A DNA stretch of 64,000 nt, taken from positions 124,001-188,000 of the forward strand of contig NZ_FOEF01000008.1 of assembly GCF_900110575.1 (NCBI RefSeq), written 5' to 3'. Of this stretch, positions 47,208 through 55,576 are shown piece after piece. The first letter of the stretch is position 1. Every line of letters starts with the position of its first letter. The DNA is from Amycolatopsis saalfeldensis (lineage in GTDB: Bacteria > Actinomycetota > Actinomycetes > Mycobacteriales > Pseudonocardiaceae). The translations under genes and the position numbers were made by a program. Under the pieces are notes generated by a model. The model was not told where the DNA came from. It made no database searches and was given only the letters and a program-made list of their open reading frames with translations.

Positions 47208-48877
47208 ACCCGTCCACCGCGCAAGCCCGGGTGATCGTCGACGAGCTCGTCCGCAACACCGTCTCCCACGTGGTCCTCTGCCCCGGCTCGCGTAACGCGC
47301 CGCTGGCCATCGCGCTGTACGACGCGGCCGCGTCGGGGCGGGTGCAGCTGCACGTCCGCATCGACGAGCGCGGCGCCGCCTTCCTCGCCCTCGGCATCGC
47401 CGCGCGCACCGGGCGGCCCGCGGCCGTGGTGTGCACCTCCGGCACCGCGGCGGCGAACTTCCACCCCGCCGTGCTGGAGGCCGACCGGGCCGGCGTGCCG
47501 CTGATCGTGCTGACCGCCGACCGGCCGCCGGAGCTGCGCGCGGCCGGCGCGAGCCAGGTGATCGACCAGTACCAGCTGTACGGCAACGCGGTGCGCTACT
47601 TCGACGAGCTCGCCGTCGCCGAGCGCCGGGCCGGTCAGAACTCGTACTGGCGCAGCCAGATCTGCCGCGCGTGGAACGCCGCGTACGGCGAGTGGCGCTG
47701 CGGGCCGGTGCACCTGAACATCCCGTTCCGCGATCCGCTGGTGCCGGATTTCGTCGACGAGGCGTGGTACGAGTCACTGGAGGGCCGGCCGGACGGCGAG
47801 CGCTGGACGGAGCTGCCGGACTTCGGCGCGCTGCCCTCGTTCGTGGTCCCCTCGGCGCGGCACGGCCTGGTGATCGCGTGCGACACCGGCGTGCAGGCGG
47901 CCAGCGAGTGGGCCGAGCAGCACGGCTGGCCGGTGGTTTCGGAGACCGGCGGCCTCGGCCTGTCCGGCTCGACCGCGATCCCGGCCGGCGCGTGGCTGCT
48001 GGGCGTAGAGGAGTTCATCAGCAAGCACCGGCCGGAGCAGGTGCTCTGCCTCGGCCGTCCGACGGTGTTCCGGCAGGTCCAGCAGGTGCTGTCCGATCCG
48101 TCGGTCGAGGTGCTGCTGGTGCGCCCGGACTCCGACTGGCCCGCGCCCGCGCACAACGTCCGGCAGGTCGGCCAGTGGTTCGCCGAGCCGACGAAGCCCG
48201 CCGACCCGGAGTGGCTCGCGAGCTGGCAACGGGCCGACGCGGCCGCCACCGGCGCCGTCACTGAGGCACTGGCGGGCGAGCCGTGGCCGAGCGGCCTGCG
48301 GGTGGCGACCGAGCTGGTGGACGCGCTGCCCGACGGCGCGCTGCTGGTGGTCGGCTCGTCCAACCCGACCCGAGACGTCGCGCTGGCCGGCCGGCTGCGC
48401 CCGGACGTGCTGGTGCACCGCAACCGCGGCGTCGCGGGCATCGACGGCACGGTGTCCACGGCCATCGGCGCCGCCATGGTGCACCGCGCGCCGTCGTACG
48501 CGCTGCTGGGCGACCTGACGTTCCTGCACGACGCGAGCGGCCTGCTCACCGGGCCCACCGAGCAGCGCCCGGACCTGACGATCGTGGTGCTCAACGACGA
48601 CGGTGGCGGCATCTTTTCCTTGCTGGAGCAGGGCGCGCCCGAGTACAGCGCGAGCTTCGAGCGGGTCTTCGGCACCCCGCACGGCGCCGATCTGGGCGCG
48701 CTGTGCGCGGGCTACCGGGTGCCGCACGTGGTCGCCGAGACGATCACGGAGTTCCGCGCCGCGCTGAAGCCCCAGCCGGGGCTGCGGGTGGTCGAGGTCC
48801 GCGTCGACCGGACCCGGCACCGCGACCTGCACGCCCGGCTCCGCTCGGCGGTCGCGGCCGCCGTCGGCTCGGCCTGA
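47204..48877 (+). CDS. menD: 2-succinyl-5-enolpyruvyl-6-hydroxy-3-cyclohexene-1-carboxylate synthase
   Basis: A 557-residue thiamine-diphosphate enzyme, the first committed step after isochorismate. Seen: VLCPGSRNAPLAIAL, the catalytic Glu in RIDERGAAFLALG, CTSGTAAANFHPAVLEA, and the ThDP/Mg motif GDLTFLHDASG followed by VVLNDDGGGIFS. Typical length. Divergent from menB; MenF, MenH and MenC are not in this window. Confidence 0.95.
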   Translation: MNPSTAQARVIVDELVRNTVSHVVLCPGSRNAPLAIALYDAAASGRVQLHVRIDERGAAFLALGIAARTGRPAAVVCTSGTAAANFHPAVLEADRAGVPLIVLTADRPPELRAAGASQVIDQYQLYGNAVRYFDELAVAERRAGQNSYWRSQICRAWNAAYGEWRCGPVHLNIPFRDPLVPDFVDEAWYESLEGRPDGERWTELPDFGALPSFVVPSARHGLVIACDTGVQAASEWAEQHGWPVVSETGGLGLSGSTAIPAGAWLLGVEEFISKHRPEQVLCLGRPTVFRQVQQVLSDPSVEVLLVRPDSDWPAPAHNVRQVGQWFAEPTKPADPEWLASWQRADAAATGAVTEALAGEPWPSGLRVATELVDALPDGALLVVGSSNPTRDVALAGRLRPDVLVHRNRGVAGIDGTVSTAIGAAMVHRAPSYALLGDLTFLHDASGLLTGPTEQRPDLTIVVLNDDGGGIFSLLEQGAPEYSASFERVFGTPHGADLGALCAGYRVPHVVAETITEFRAALKPQPGLRVVEVRVDRTRHRDLHARLRSAVAAAVGSA

Positions 48878-48999
48878 GGCACGCGCGTCAACCGATTACC
48901 GGCCCTGTTCCCAGCCGGTAAGAACCTTCCTTCGGCTGTATCTCGGACTTCGTGAGCTGGCTAGGTTCGAGCGCGCTGATCACCTTTGGGAGGATTCAC

Positions 49000-50517
49000 A
49001 TGCGTGTCAGAATTCGCGCCGGGCTCGGTGTGCTCGCCGCAGGCGTGGCCTCGGTGCTGCTGGCGAACGTCGCGGGCGCGGCCCCCGCGCCGGGCGCGCC
49101 GGGCGTCGGCGACCCGTACTACCCGAACGCCGGCAACGGCGGCACCGACGTGCTGCACTACGACATCCGGCTCAGCTACCAGCCGGCCACCGACGTGCTG
49201 GCCGGCACGACCACGTTGCTGCTCACCGCGACCCAGGACCTCTCCCGGTTCGACCTGGACTTCGCGCTCAAGGCCTCCAGCGTGCTGGTCGGCAACCGGC
49301 CCGCGCAGTTCACCAACCAGAACGGTGACGGCGAGCTGGTGATCACCCCCGCGGCGCCGCTGGCCAAGGGGCAGACCACCACCGTGGTCGTCGCCTACTC
49401 CGACACCCCGTCCACGGCGAAGATCGGCACGCTCAACGCGTGGAAGAAGGGTTCGTTCGGCGCGCTCGGCGTCGACGAGCCGCAGAGCGCCGCCTGGTGG
49501 TTCCCGTCCAACGACCACCCCACCGACAAGGCGACCTACGACGTCTCGGTCGAGGCCCCGGACGGCAACTCCGTGGTGTCGAACGGGAACCTCGTGCGCA
49601 AGACCCAGAGCCGCGCCGGCTGGACACGCTGGAACTGGCGCAGCACCAAGCCGCAGGCCACCTACCTGACCTCGCTGGTGATCGGCCCGTACGAGGTGAA
49701 CCAGTCGACGACACCGGACGGCAAGCCGTTCATCACCGCGTACGGCTCGGACCTCGGCGACTCGCTGTACGCCGCGAAGGCCAGCGTCGAGCGCACGCCG
49801 GAGATCGACGCGTTCCTGGCGTCGCAGTTCGGCCCGTTCCCGTTCGAGGCCGAGGGCGGCGTGGTGACCAGCGGCATCACGTTCTCGCTGGAGAACCAGA
49901 CGCGGCCCACCTACGGCCTCAAGAACTTCCTGGCCGGCTCCAACACCACGCTGATCGCGCACGAGAACGCCCACCAGTGGTTCGGCGACAACGTCTCGCT
50001 CGGCAAGTGGAGCGACATCTGGCTGAACGAGGGCTTCGCCTCGTACGCCGAGTACCTCTGGTCCGAGCACGAGGGCGAGGGCACCACGGCGGAGCTGGCG
50101 CAGTACGCGTACGACTCCTACCCCGCCGACTCCCCGTTCTGGCAGGTCCTGCCGGGCGACCCGGGCGAGGCGAACCAGTTCGACGGCGCCGTCTACGACC
50201 GTGGCGCGATGGCGTTGCAGGCCCTGCGCACGACCGTCGGTGACGACGCGTTCTTCGCCACCCTGAAGCAGTGGCAGGTGCTCAAGGGCGGGAAGTCGGG
50301 CGTGATCCCGGAGTTCGAGGCGCTGGCCGAGAAGGTCTCGGGCAAGCCGCTGCAGGACTTCTTCCAGACCTGGCTGTTCACCAAGGGCAAGCCGGCGACC
50401 GGGCCGAACGGCACCGCGGCGAAGGCCTTCGCGAGCAAGAGCACGCAGGCCAAGCCGAAGTCGTACGACCAGATCCGGGCCAACCACCAGTCGCTGGCCG
50501 CGGCCGGCGAACGCTGA
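49000..50517 (+). CDS. Secreted M1-family metallopeptidase
   Basis: A 505-residue exported zinc aminopeptidase-like protein. Seen: a signal peptide (residues 1 to about 26, VRIRAGLGVLAAGVASVLLA), an N-terminal beta domain, the substrate-binding segment SLENQTRPTYG in place of GAMEN, and the zinc site HENAHQW (His321, Glu322, His325) with the distal Glu344 in WLNEGFASYAEYLW, spaced exactly as HExxH-x18-E. The C-terminal domain is short. ATG 49000 is supported by GGGAGG 6 nt upstream. Monocistronic, ended by a hairpin. Confidence 0.93.
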   Translation: MRVRIRAGLGVLAAGVASVLLANVAGAAPAPGAPGVGDPYYPNAGNGGTDVLHYDIRLSYQPATDVLAGTTTLLLTATQDLSRFDLDFALKASSVLVGNRPAQFTNQNGDGELVITPAAPLAKGQTTTVVVAYSDTPSTAKIGTLNAWKKGSFGALGVDEPQSAAWWFPSNDHPTDKATYDVSVEAPDGNSVVSNGNLVRKTQSRAGWTRWNWRSTKPQATYLTSLVIGPYEVNQSTTPDGKPFITAYGSDLGDSLYAAKASVERTPEIDAFLASQFGPFPFEAEGGVVTSGITFSLENQTRPTYGLKNFLAGSNTTLIAHENAHQWFGDNVSLGKWSDIWLNEGFASYAEYLWSEHEGEGTTAELAQYAYDSYPADSPFWQVLPGDPGEANQFDGAVYDRGAMALQALRTTVGDDAFFATLKQWQVLKGGKSGVIPEFEALAEKVSGKPLQDFFQTWLFTKGKPATGPNGTAAKAFASKSTQAKPKSYDQIRANHQSLAAAGER

Positions 50518-50525
50518 CCCCGTGG

Positions 50526-50560
50526 AGTGGCTACGCCGGTTCCCCACCGGCGTGGCCACT
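50526..50560 (+). terminator. Terminator after the M1 peptidase gene
   Basis: A 15-bp stem (50526-50540 with 50546-50560, one wobble) closes a TCCCC loop and is followed by CTTA. It begins 9 nt after the stop. Confidence 0.8.
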
Positions 50561-50569
50561 CTTACGAGT

Positions 50570-50575
50570 TAAACT
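50570..50575 (+). promoter_or_regulatory. -10 element of the DUF3592 gene
   Basis: TAAACT lies 7 nt before GTG 50583 and 10 bp past the preceding terminator; leaderless type. Confidence 0.5.
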
Positions 50576-50582
50576 CCCGAGC

Positions 50583-51053
50583 GTGACGGCAAGGAGCGAG
50601 CGGGCGAGGCGCATCGGGTGGTTCGCCGTCCTCGGCGTCGCTTCGCTGCTCACCGTGATGTGCGTGTGCCTGCTCTTCGCCGCGATCCGGAACGACAACT
50701 CGATCCAGTCGCACCTCGGCACGGCCAACGCCACGGTCGAGTCGGTCGCCTTCGACCGCACGATCATCCAGTACGGGACGCCGGACGGCATCGTGCACAG
50801 CCCGGCGAACGGCGTGCTCTACCCGTCCGGGCTGTCGGCGGGCCAGCTCGTGCAGATCGAGTACGACGCGACGGACCCGGACCTGGCCAGGGTCGCCGGC
50901 CGCTCGGCCGTGCTGACCCTGCTGCCGCTGGGCACGACGATCCTGTTCACCTGGCTGATCGCGGGGCCGCTGCTGTGGTGGCTGCGCCGCCTGATCAAGC
51001 GCGACCGCGCCGCCCACCCGGCCCCGGAAGCCACCGAGGTGCCCGTCTCCTAG
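50583..51053 (+). CDS. DUF3592-like membrane protein
   Basis: A 156-residue protein with two helices flanking an extracytoplasmic beta domain: helix 1 about 14-36 (WFAVLGVASLLTVMCVCLLFA), domain about 40-105 (ATVESVAFDRTIIQYGTPDG, LVQIEYDATDPDLARV), helix 2 about 115-138. This is the DUF3592 layout. Function unknown. It is convergent with the phosphatase gene and the two stops share the palindrome CTAG (51050-51053). Confidence 0.78.
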   Translation: MTARSERARRIGWFAVLGVASLLTVMCVCLLFAAIRNDNSIQSHLGTANATVESVAFDRTIIQYGTPDGIVHSPANGVLYPSGLSAGQLVQIEYDATDPDLARVAGRSAVLTLLPLGTTILFTWLIAGPLLWWLRRLIKRDRAAHPAPEATEVPVS

Positions 51054-51886
51054 GCGACGGTCGCCGTCTCCTGCCACCAGCCGAGCACCTCGTCGGCGAC
51101 GCCCGGGGCGGCGACCAGCAGCCCGTCGGTCGGCAGCGCGGTGTCCTCGCCGTGTTTGTCGAGCACCACGGCGCCGGCCTCGATGGCCAGCGCGACGGAG
51201 CCCGCGACGTCCCACTCGTGGTAGCTGTGCAGCACGGCGGCGGCCGCGTGGCCCAGCGCGACCTGCGCGATCGACAGCGCGGCCGAGCCCAGCACCCGGA
51301 CACCCGCGTGCGCGGCCGCCGCGCGTTCGATGAACCCGCCCATGCCCGGCCACGGGCCCTTGCGCGCCAGCTCGGTGCAGACGATCGCGCCCGCCGTCAC
51401 GCACCGGTCGGCCAGCTTGATCGGCTTGCCGTTCGCGCGGGCGCCCCGGCCGCGGGCGGCGGCGTAGATCTGCGCGCGGTACGGGTCGGCGACCACGCCG
51501 ACGACCGGGCCGGACGCGTCGACCAGCGCGAGGCTGTAGGCGCACCACGGGACCCCGGCGACGTAGTTGGCGGTGCCGTCCACGGAGTCGACGACCCAGC
51601 GGTACTCGGCGACGTCCGCGCCGTGGTCGGCGCCGAACTCGTGGCCCACCACCGGGATCCCGGGGAACTCGGCGGTCAGCACCCGGCGGGTGTGCCGTTC
51701 GAGGATGCGGTCGGTGTCGGTGACCCAGTCGAAGGGGGAGTCCAGGGTCGAGGGGTGGGCGCCCCGGCCGGCGGTCGCGGTGATCACGTCGGTCGCGTCG
51801 TTGGCCAGCCGGCCGGCCACCTCGAGGGCCCTCGAGAGCAGCCCCGGCTCCACGGGCTGCGACGGCCTGGAGGACAAGAGGGTCAT
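51050..51886 (-). CDS. Inositol monophosphatase family protein
   Basis: A 278-residue Mg-dependent phosphatase of the IMPase/FBPase/histidinol-phosphatase superfamily. Seen: DSPFDWVTDTDRILERH with the first metal Asp residues, the metal motif WVVDSVDGTANYVAGVPW, and the C-terminal HEWDVAGSVALAIEAGA. The first metal Glu motif GEE reads GHEFG. Substrate could be inositol-1-phosphate, histidinol phosphate or another small phosphate ester; context does not decide. ATG 51886. Divergent from the MgtA-like gene. Confidence 0.88.
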   Translation of the reverse strand: MTLLSSRPSQPVEPGLLSRALEVAGRLANDATDVITATAGRGAHPSTLDSPFDWVTDTDRILERHTRRVLTAEFPGIPVVGHEFGADHGADVAEYRWVVDSVDGTANYVAGVPWCAYSLALVDASGPVVGVVADPYRAQIYAAARGRGARANGKPIKLADRCVTAGAIVCTELARKGPWPGMGGFIERAAAAHAGVRVLGSAALSIAQVALGHAAAAVLHSYHEWDVAGSVALAIEAGAVVLDKHGEDTALPTDGLLVAAPGVADEVLGWWQETATVA

Positions 51887-52050
51887 GCCTGCTTAGTCTG
51901 GGCGAAGCTGGTTTACGGGACACGACCTTGAGATGACATGTGGTGTCCGATCTGCCGACGGCGCGGCGCCCGGCCCGGCGCATTCGGAGTGTTCGGACAC
52001 CGTTGGCTCATGTGTCACGCGGGATTGGCCTGGTCCGCGCGCTCCGGTGC

Positions 52051-52056
52051 GACAGT
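52051..52056 (+). promoter_or_regulatory. Possible -10 of the MgtA-like gene
   Basis: GACAGT lies 6 nt before GTG 52063; spacing fits the leaderless pattern but the hexamer is a weak match. Confidence 0.35.
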
Positions 52057-52062
52057 GGCCGG

Positions 52063-53181
52063 GTGCGAGTCGCCATAGTCACCGAAAGTTTCCTGCCCCA
52101 GGTGAACGGCGTGACGAACTCCGTGCTGCGGGTCGTCGAGCACCTGGTCGAACGCGCTCACGACGTGCTCGTGGTGGCGCCCGGCCCGGGCCCGGAGTCC
52201 TACCGCGGCGCCCCCGTCGTCCGCATTCCCGCCTTCGACGTGCCCGGGGTGCACTCCCTGCCGATCGGCCTGCCGACGCGCACGGTGCTCACCGCGCTGG
52301 CCGGCTTCGCGCCGGACGTGGTGCACCTGGCGTCGCCGTTCGTGGTCGGCGCGCGCGGGCTGGCCGCGGCGAGACGACTGCGGGTGCCGACGGTCGCCGT
52401 CTACCAGACCGACATCGCCGGGTTCGCCGCCGCGTACGGCTTCGGCATCGGCGCCCGCGCGGCCTGGCGCTGGGTCCGGCGCGTGCACTCGCGGGCCGAC
52501 CGGACGCTCGCGCCGTCTTCCGACGCGGTGGAGCAGCTGGAGCTGCACGGGGTGCCGCGGGTGCACCGGTGGGCGCGCGGCGTGGACATCGAGCGGTTCT
52601 CGCCGTCGCACGCCGACCCCGCGCTGCGGGCCGAGCTGGCCCCGAACGGCGAGCTGCTGGTCGGCTTCGTCGGCAGGCTCGCGCCGGAGAAGGAGGTCGA
52701 CCGGCTGATCGCGCTGGCCGACGTGCCGGGCGTGCGGCTGGTCGTGGTCGGCGACGGCCCGGAGCTGCCCGCGCTGCGCGAGCGCCTGCCGCACGCGGCC
52801 TTCCTCGGCGCGAAGTACGGCGACGACCTCTCGGCCGCGTACGCCAGCCTCGACGTGTTCGTCCACACTGGACCGCACGAGACGTTCTGCCAGGCGGTGC
52901 AGGAGGCGATGGCGTCCGGCCTGCCGGTGCTCGCGCCCGCCGCGGGCGGCCCGAAGGACCTGGTGCTGCCCGGCCGCACGGGTTACCTGCTGCCGGCTGA
53001 CCGCGCCGGCTTCGGGTCCGCGCTGGTCGAAAAGGTGGACGCGATGCGCGACCCCTCGCTGCGGGCCCGGCTGGGGGAGAAGGCGCGGAAAGTGGTGCTG
53101 GGCCGCACGTGGCCGGCGGTCTGCCACGAGCTCGTCGGGCACTACGAACAGGTGCGGGGCCAAGTCGCCCGTGCGGCTTGA
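52063..53181 (+). CDS. GT4 glycosyltransferase, MgtA/alpha-mannosyltransferase type
   Basis: A 372-residue GT-B enzyme of family GT4. Seen: VRVAIVTESFLPQVNGVTNS at the N-terminus, VAVYQTDIAGFAAAYGFG, the nucleotide-sugar domain start LVGFVGRLAPEKEVDRLI, and the EX7E-type motif HETFCQAVQEAMASGLPVLA. The same sequence type and locus (Rv0557) in mycobacteria is the GDP-mannose-dependent mannosyltransferase MgtA making mannosylated glycolipids. Substrate assignment is by homology. GTG 52063. A second GT4 follows after 3 bp. Confidence 0.87.
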   Translation: MRVAIVTESFLPQVNGVTNSVLRVVEHLVERAHDVLVVAPGPGPESYRGAPVVRIPAFDVPGVHSLPIGLPTRTVLTALAGFAPDVVHLASPFVVGARGLAAARRLRVPTVAVYQTDIAGFAAAYGFGIGARAAWRWVRRVHSRADRTLAPSSDAVEQLELHGVPRVHRWARGVDIERFSPSHADPALRAELAPNGELLVGFVGRLAPEKEVDRLIALADVPGVRLVVVGDGPELPALRERLPHAAFLGAKYGDDLSAAYASLDVFVHTGPHETFCQAVQEAMASGLPVLAPAAGGPKDLVLPGRTGYLLPADRAGFGSALVEKVDAMRDPSLRARLGEKARKVVLGRTWPAVCHELVGHYEQVRGQVARAA

Positions 53182-53184
53182 GCC

Positions 53185-54291
53185 GTGCACATCGTCCAGC
53201 TGGCCAACTTCTACGGACCGCGTTCCGGCGGGCTGCGCACGGCGCTGCACCACCTCGGCGCGGGGTACGTCGCCAGCGGGCACCGGGTGACGCTGGTCGT
53301 GCCGGGCACGCGGTACTCCGTCGAGAGCCTGCCCACGGGGGTGCGCCGGTATTCGCTGCCCGCGCCGCGCATCCCCGGCACCGGCGGCTACCGGGCCGTC
53401 GACCCGCACCGGGTCCGGGCGGTGCTGCGCCGGCTGGAGCCGGACCGGCTGGAGGTCTCGGACCGGCTGACGCTGCGGGGGATGGGCACCTGGGCGCGCC
53501 GCCACGGTGTGCCCAGCACGGTCATCTCGCACGAGCGGCTCGACCGGCTGCTGGAGCAATTCCTGCTGCCGGAGGCGATGGCGCGCGCGGTCGCGGACGC
53601 CGCCAACCGCCGGATGGCGGCCAGCTACGACACGGTCGTCTGCACCACCGCGTTCGCCCGCGCGGAGTTCGACCGGATCGCCGTGCCGAACGTCCGGCGG
53701 GTGCCGCTGGGCGTCGACCTGGCCACCTTCGCCCCGTCCATGCGGGACGACGGCTGGCGGCTCGCCCTGACCGGCGCGGCCGACGCGTTGCTGGTCCACT
53801 GTGGACGGCTGTCGCCGGAGAAACACGTGGAGCGCAGCGTCGACACCGTCGCGGAGCTGACGGAATCGGGCTTCCGGGTGCGGCTGGTGATCGCCGGCGA
53901 CGGCCCCCGGCGGCGCGCGCTGGAACGCCGGGCGCGCGGGCTGCCCGTGACGTTCCTGGGTTTCCTGTCCGGCCGGGCGGAGGTCGCGCGGCTGCTGGCC
54001 AGCGCGGACGTGTCGCTGGCGCCCGGGCCGCACGAGACGTTCGGCCTGGCCGCACTGGAGGCACTGGCCTCGGGGACGCCCGTGGTGGTGTCGGCTTCCT
54101 CGGCACTGCGCGAGATCGTCGGCCCGGGCTGCGGCGCCGCGGTCGACGACTTCGCGCCCGCGTTCGCCTCCGCCGTGACCGGGCTGTTGGACAGCCCTGA
54201 GGATCAACGCCGCGCGGCCGCCCGGGCCCGGGCCGAGGAGTTCGCGTGGCCCGAATCAGTGCGGGGGATGCTCGCGGCCCACGGCTCGTGA
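53185..54291 (+). CDS. GT4 glycosyltransferase
   Basis: A 368-residue GT-B enzyme: MHIVQLANFYGPRSGGLRTA at the N-terminus, VISHERLDRLLEQF with a conserved acidic helix, LLVHCGRLSPEKHVERSV at the second domain and the EX7E-type motif HETFGLAALEALASGTPVVV. Probably works with the preceding MgtA-like enzyme on the same glycolipid or glycan (inference from adjacency). GTG 53185. The stop codon is inside the inverted repeat at 54283-54332. Confidence 0.85.
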   Translation: MHIVQLANFYGPRSGGLRTALHHLGAGYVASGHRVTLVVPGTRYSVESLPTGVRRYSLPAPRIPGTGGYRAVDPHRVRAVLRRLEPDRLEVSDRLTLRGMGTWARRHGVPSTVISHERLDRLLEQFLLPEAMARAVADAANRRMAASYDTVVCTTAFARAEFDRIAVPNVRRVPLGVDLATFAPSMRDDGWRLALTGAADALLVHCGRLSPEKHVERSVDTVAELTESGFRVRLVIAGDGPRRRALERRARGLPVTFLGFLSGRAEVARLLASADVSLAPGPHETFGLAALEALASGTPVVVSASSALREIVGPGCGAAVDDFAPAFASAVTGLLDSPEDQRRAAARARAEEFAWPESVRGMLAAHGS

Positions 54292-54332
54292 GTGTTGCGG
54301 ACGGTTCCAACCGTCTTGAACACTCACGAGCC
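54283..54332. terminator. Bidirectional terminator carrying both stop codons
   Basis: A 14-bp perfect outer stem (54283-54296 with 54319-54332), a 3-nt interruption on each side and a 7-bp inner stem (54300-54306 with 54309-54315). GGCTCGTGA, present once on each strand, encodes Gly-Ser-stop for the glycosyltransferase on the plus strand and for the MarR protein on the minus strand. Sequence is related to the hairpin at 3979-4026. Confidence 0.8.
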
Positions 54333-54785
54333 GCGGTAGCCGGGGTGGACTCCCGGCGCCAGGCCCTGCTTCTCGGCGACCCGGCTGAGCAGGTCGAACA
54401 GTGTCGCGCGCTCTTCGGTGGACAGGGCTGACATGAGGTCGTCCTCGTGGGCTGTCCCTACCTCGGCCAGTGAGCGCATCAGCTTTTTTCCCGCGGCACT
54501 CAGGAAAACCGCGTAGAGGCGCCGGTCCTGCGGGTTGCGGCGGCGCTCGATCAGGCCGCGCTGCTCGAGCCCGTCGACCAGCGCGACCAGCCGGGTCGGC
54601 GGCGTGCCCAGCTCGGCGGCCAACGTCTGCTGGCTCTCACCCGGCCGTCGCGCGATGACCCGGAGCAGCCCGGTCTGGGGCGGCTTCAGGTCCAGCTCCG
54701 CGATGCGCTCGGTGAATCGCCGGGCGGCGTGCGCGCCGAGCTGGGCCAGCAGGAACGCGCTGCCGGTGCGTGGAGGTCCTTCCAT
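54324..54785 (-). CDS. MarR family transcriptional regulator
   Basis: A 153-residue winged-helix regulator: helix 1 FLLAQLGAHAARRFTERIAE, HTH in ESQQTLAAELGTPPTRLVAL, wing RRNPQDRRLYAVFLS, and a C-terminal dimer helix. ATG 54785 is chosen because TATGGT lies 7 nt upstream; ATG 54797 would add four residues. It is divergent from a four-to-six-helix membrane protein, and a perfect inverted repeat lies between, so it likely represses both genes. Confidence 0.9.
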   Translation of the reverse strand: MEGPPRTGSAFLLAQLGAHAARRFTERIAELDLKPPQTGLLRVIARRPGESQQTLAAELGTPPTRLVALVDGLEQRGLIERRRNPQDRRLYAVFLSAAGKKLMRSLAEVGTAHEDDLMSALSTEERATLFDLLSRVAEKQGLAPGVHPGYRGS

Positions 54786-54792
54786 GGCCGAA

Positions 54793-54798
54793 ACCATA
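54793..54798 (-). promoter_or_regulatory. -10 element of the MarR gene
   Basis: On the minus strand TATGGT ends 7 nt before ATG 54785; its -35 region falls inside the inverted repeat at 54811-54830. Confidence 0.5.
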
Positions 54799-54810
54799 TC
54801 CCTTTACAAT

Positions 54811-54830
54811 CGATTACGCCAGTGTAATCG
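54811..54830. promoter_or_regulatory. MarR operator candidate
   Basis: CGATTAC-GCCAGT-GTAATCG is a perfect 7-bp inverted repeat with a 6-bp spacer, 20 bp in total, the usual MarR operator size. It is A/T-rich against the local background and overlaps an AATCGATT palindrome (54808-54815). Confidence 0.65.
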
Positions 54831-54865
54831 TTTCTGTGTTGAAACTAGTTAACCAGGAGGTTCTC

Positions 54866-55531
54866 ATGACAACGACGACGCAGACCCGACAGCAGGGCGG
54901 ACCACCGCTGCTCGTTCCGGCGCTGGCGTTCGGGGTGCTGACCATCGCGTCGGGTGCGCTCGGCGCGAGCGGGACGCGGCCGGATTCGAGCGCGGCCGAG
55001 GTCCTCGCGTACGACCTGGGTCACCACGGCCTGCTGGACCTGCTCGCGCTGGTGGTGTTCGGCGCGTCGATCCCGTTGGTGATCTGGTCCGCGACGGCTT
55101 ACCGGCGGCTGCGCAAGCTCGGCGTCACCGCGCCGGGAGCGGTGATCGGGCTGGCCGGCGGCGTGCTGGCGTCGGCCTCGCTCGCGCTCAGCGGGCTGGT
55201 CACCTGGACGGCGGCGCAGACGGCGAACCCGGCCGTGCCCGCCCTGTCCCGCGCGCTGACCAGCCTCGCGTTCGCCACCGGCGCGGCCGGTTTCGTGGTC
55301 CCGCTCGCGCTGCTGATCGCCGGGATCGCCGTGCCCGCCCTGTTCCTCGGCCTGCTGCCGCGCTGGGTGTCGATTGCCGGCCTGGTCATCGCGGCCGCCG
55401 CGGTGCTGGCGACGTTCACGCTGCTGACCCCGGCGCTGAACCCGCTGATCCCCGTCGGCCGGTTCGGCGGCCTGATCTGGCTGGTGCTGGTCAGCGTCCT
55501 GCTGCCGCGGAACCGCCATCAGCTCCGCTGA
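54866..55531 (+). CDS. Multi-helix membrane protein, MarR-linked
   Basis: A 221-residue protein with about six hydrophobic helices and no large soluble domain (LLVPALAFGVLTIASGALG, LLDLLALVVFGASIPLVIW, LIAGIAVPALFLGLLP and others). The type resembles actinobacterial DUF4386-like or small integral proteins of unknown function. ATG 54866 has AGGAGG with 5-nt spacing. Divergent from the MarR regulator, it is the probable regulated target. Confidence 0.72.
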   Translation: MTTTTQTRQQGGPPLLVPALAFGVLTIASGALGASGTRPDSSAAEVLAYDLGHHGLLDLLALVVFGASIPLVIWSATAYRRLRKLGVTAPGAVIGLAGGVLASASLALSGLVTWTAAQTANPAVPALSRALTSLAFATGAAGFVVPLALLIAGIAVPALFLGLLPRWVSIAGLVIAAAAVLATFTLLTPALNPLIPVGRFGGLIWLVLVSVLLPRNRHQLR

Positions 55532-55576
55532 GCCCTCGGGTGCGGTGAATCCGCTCTGGCCCAGCGCGGCCCTGCC

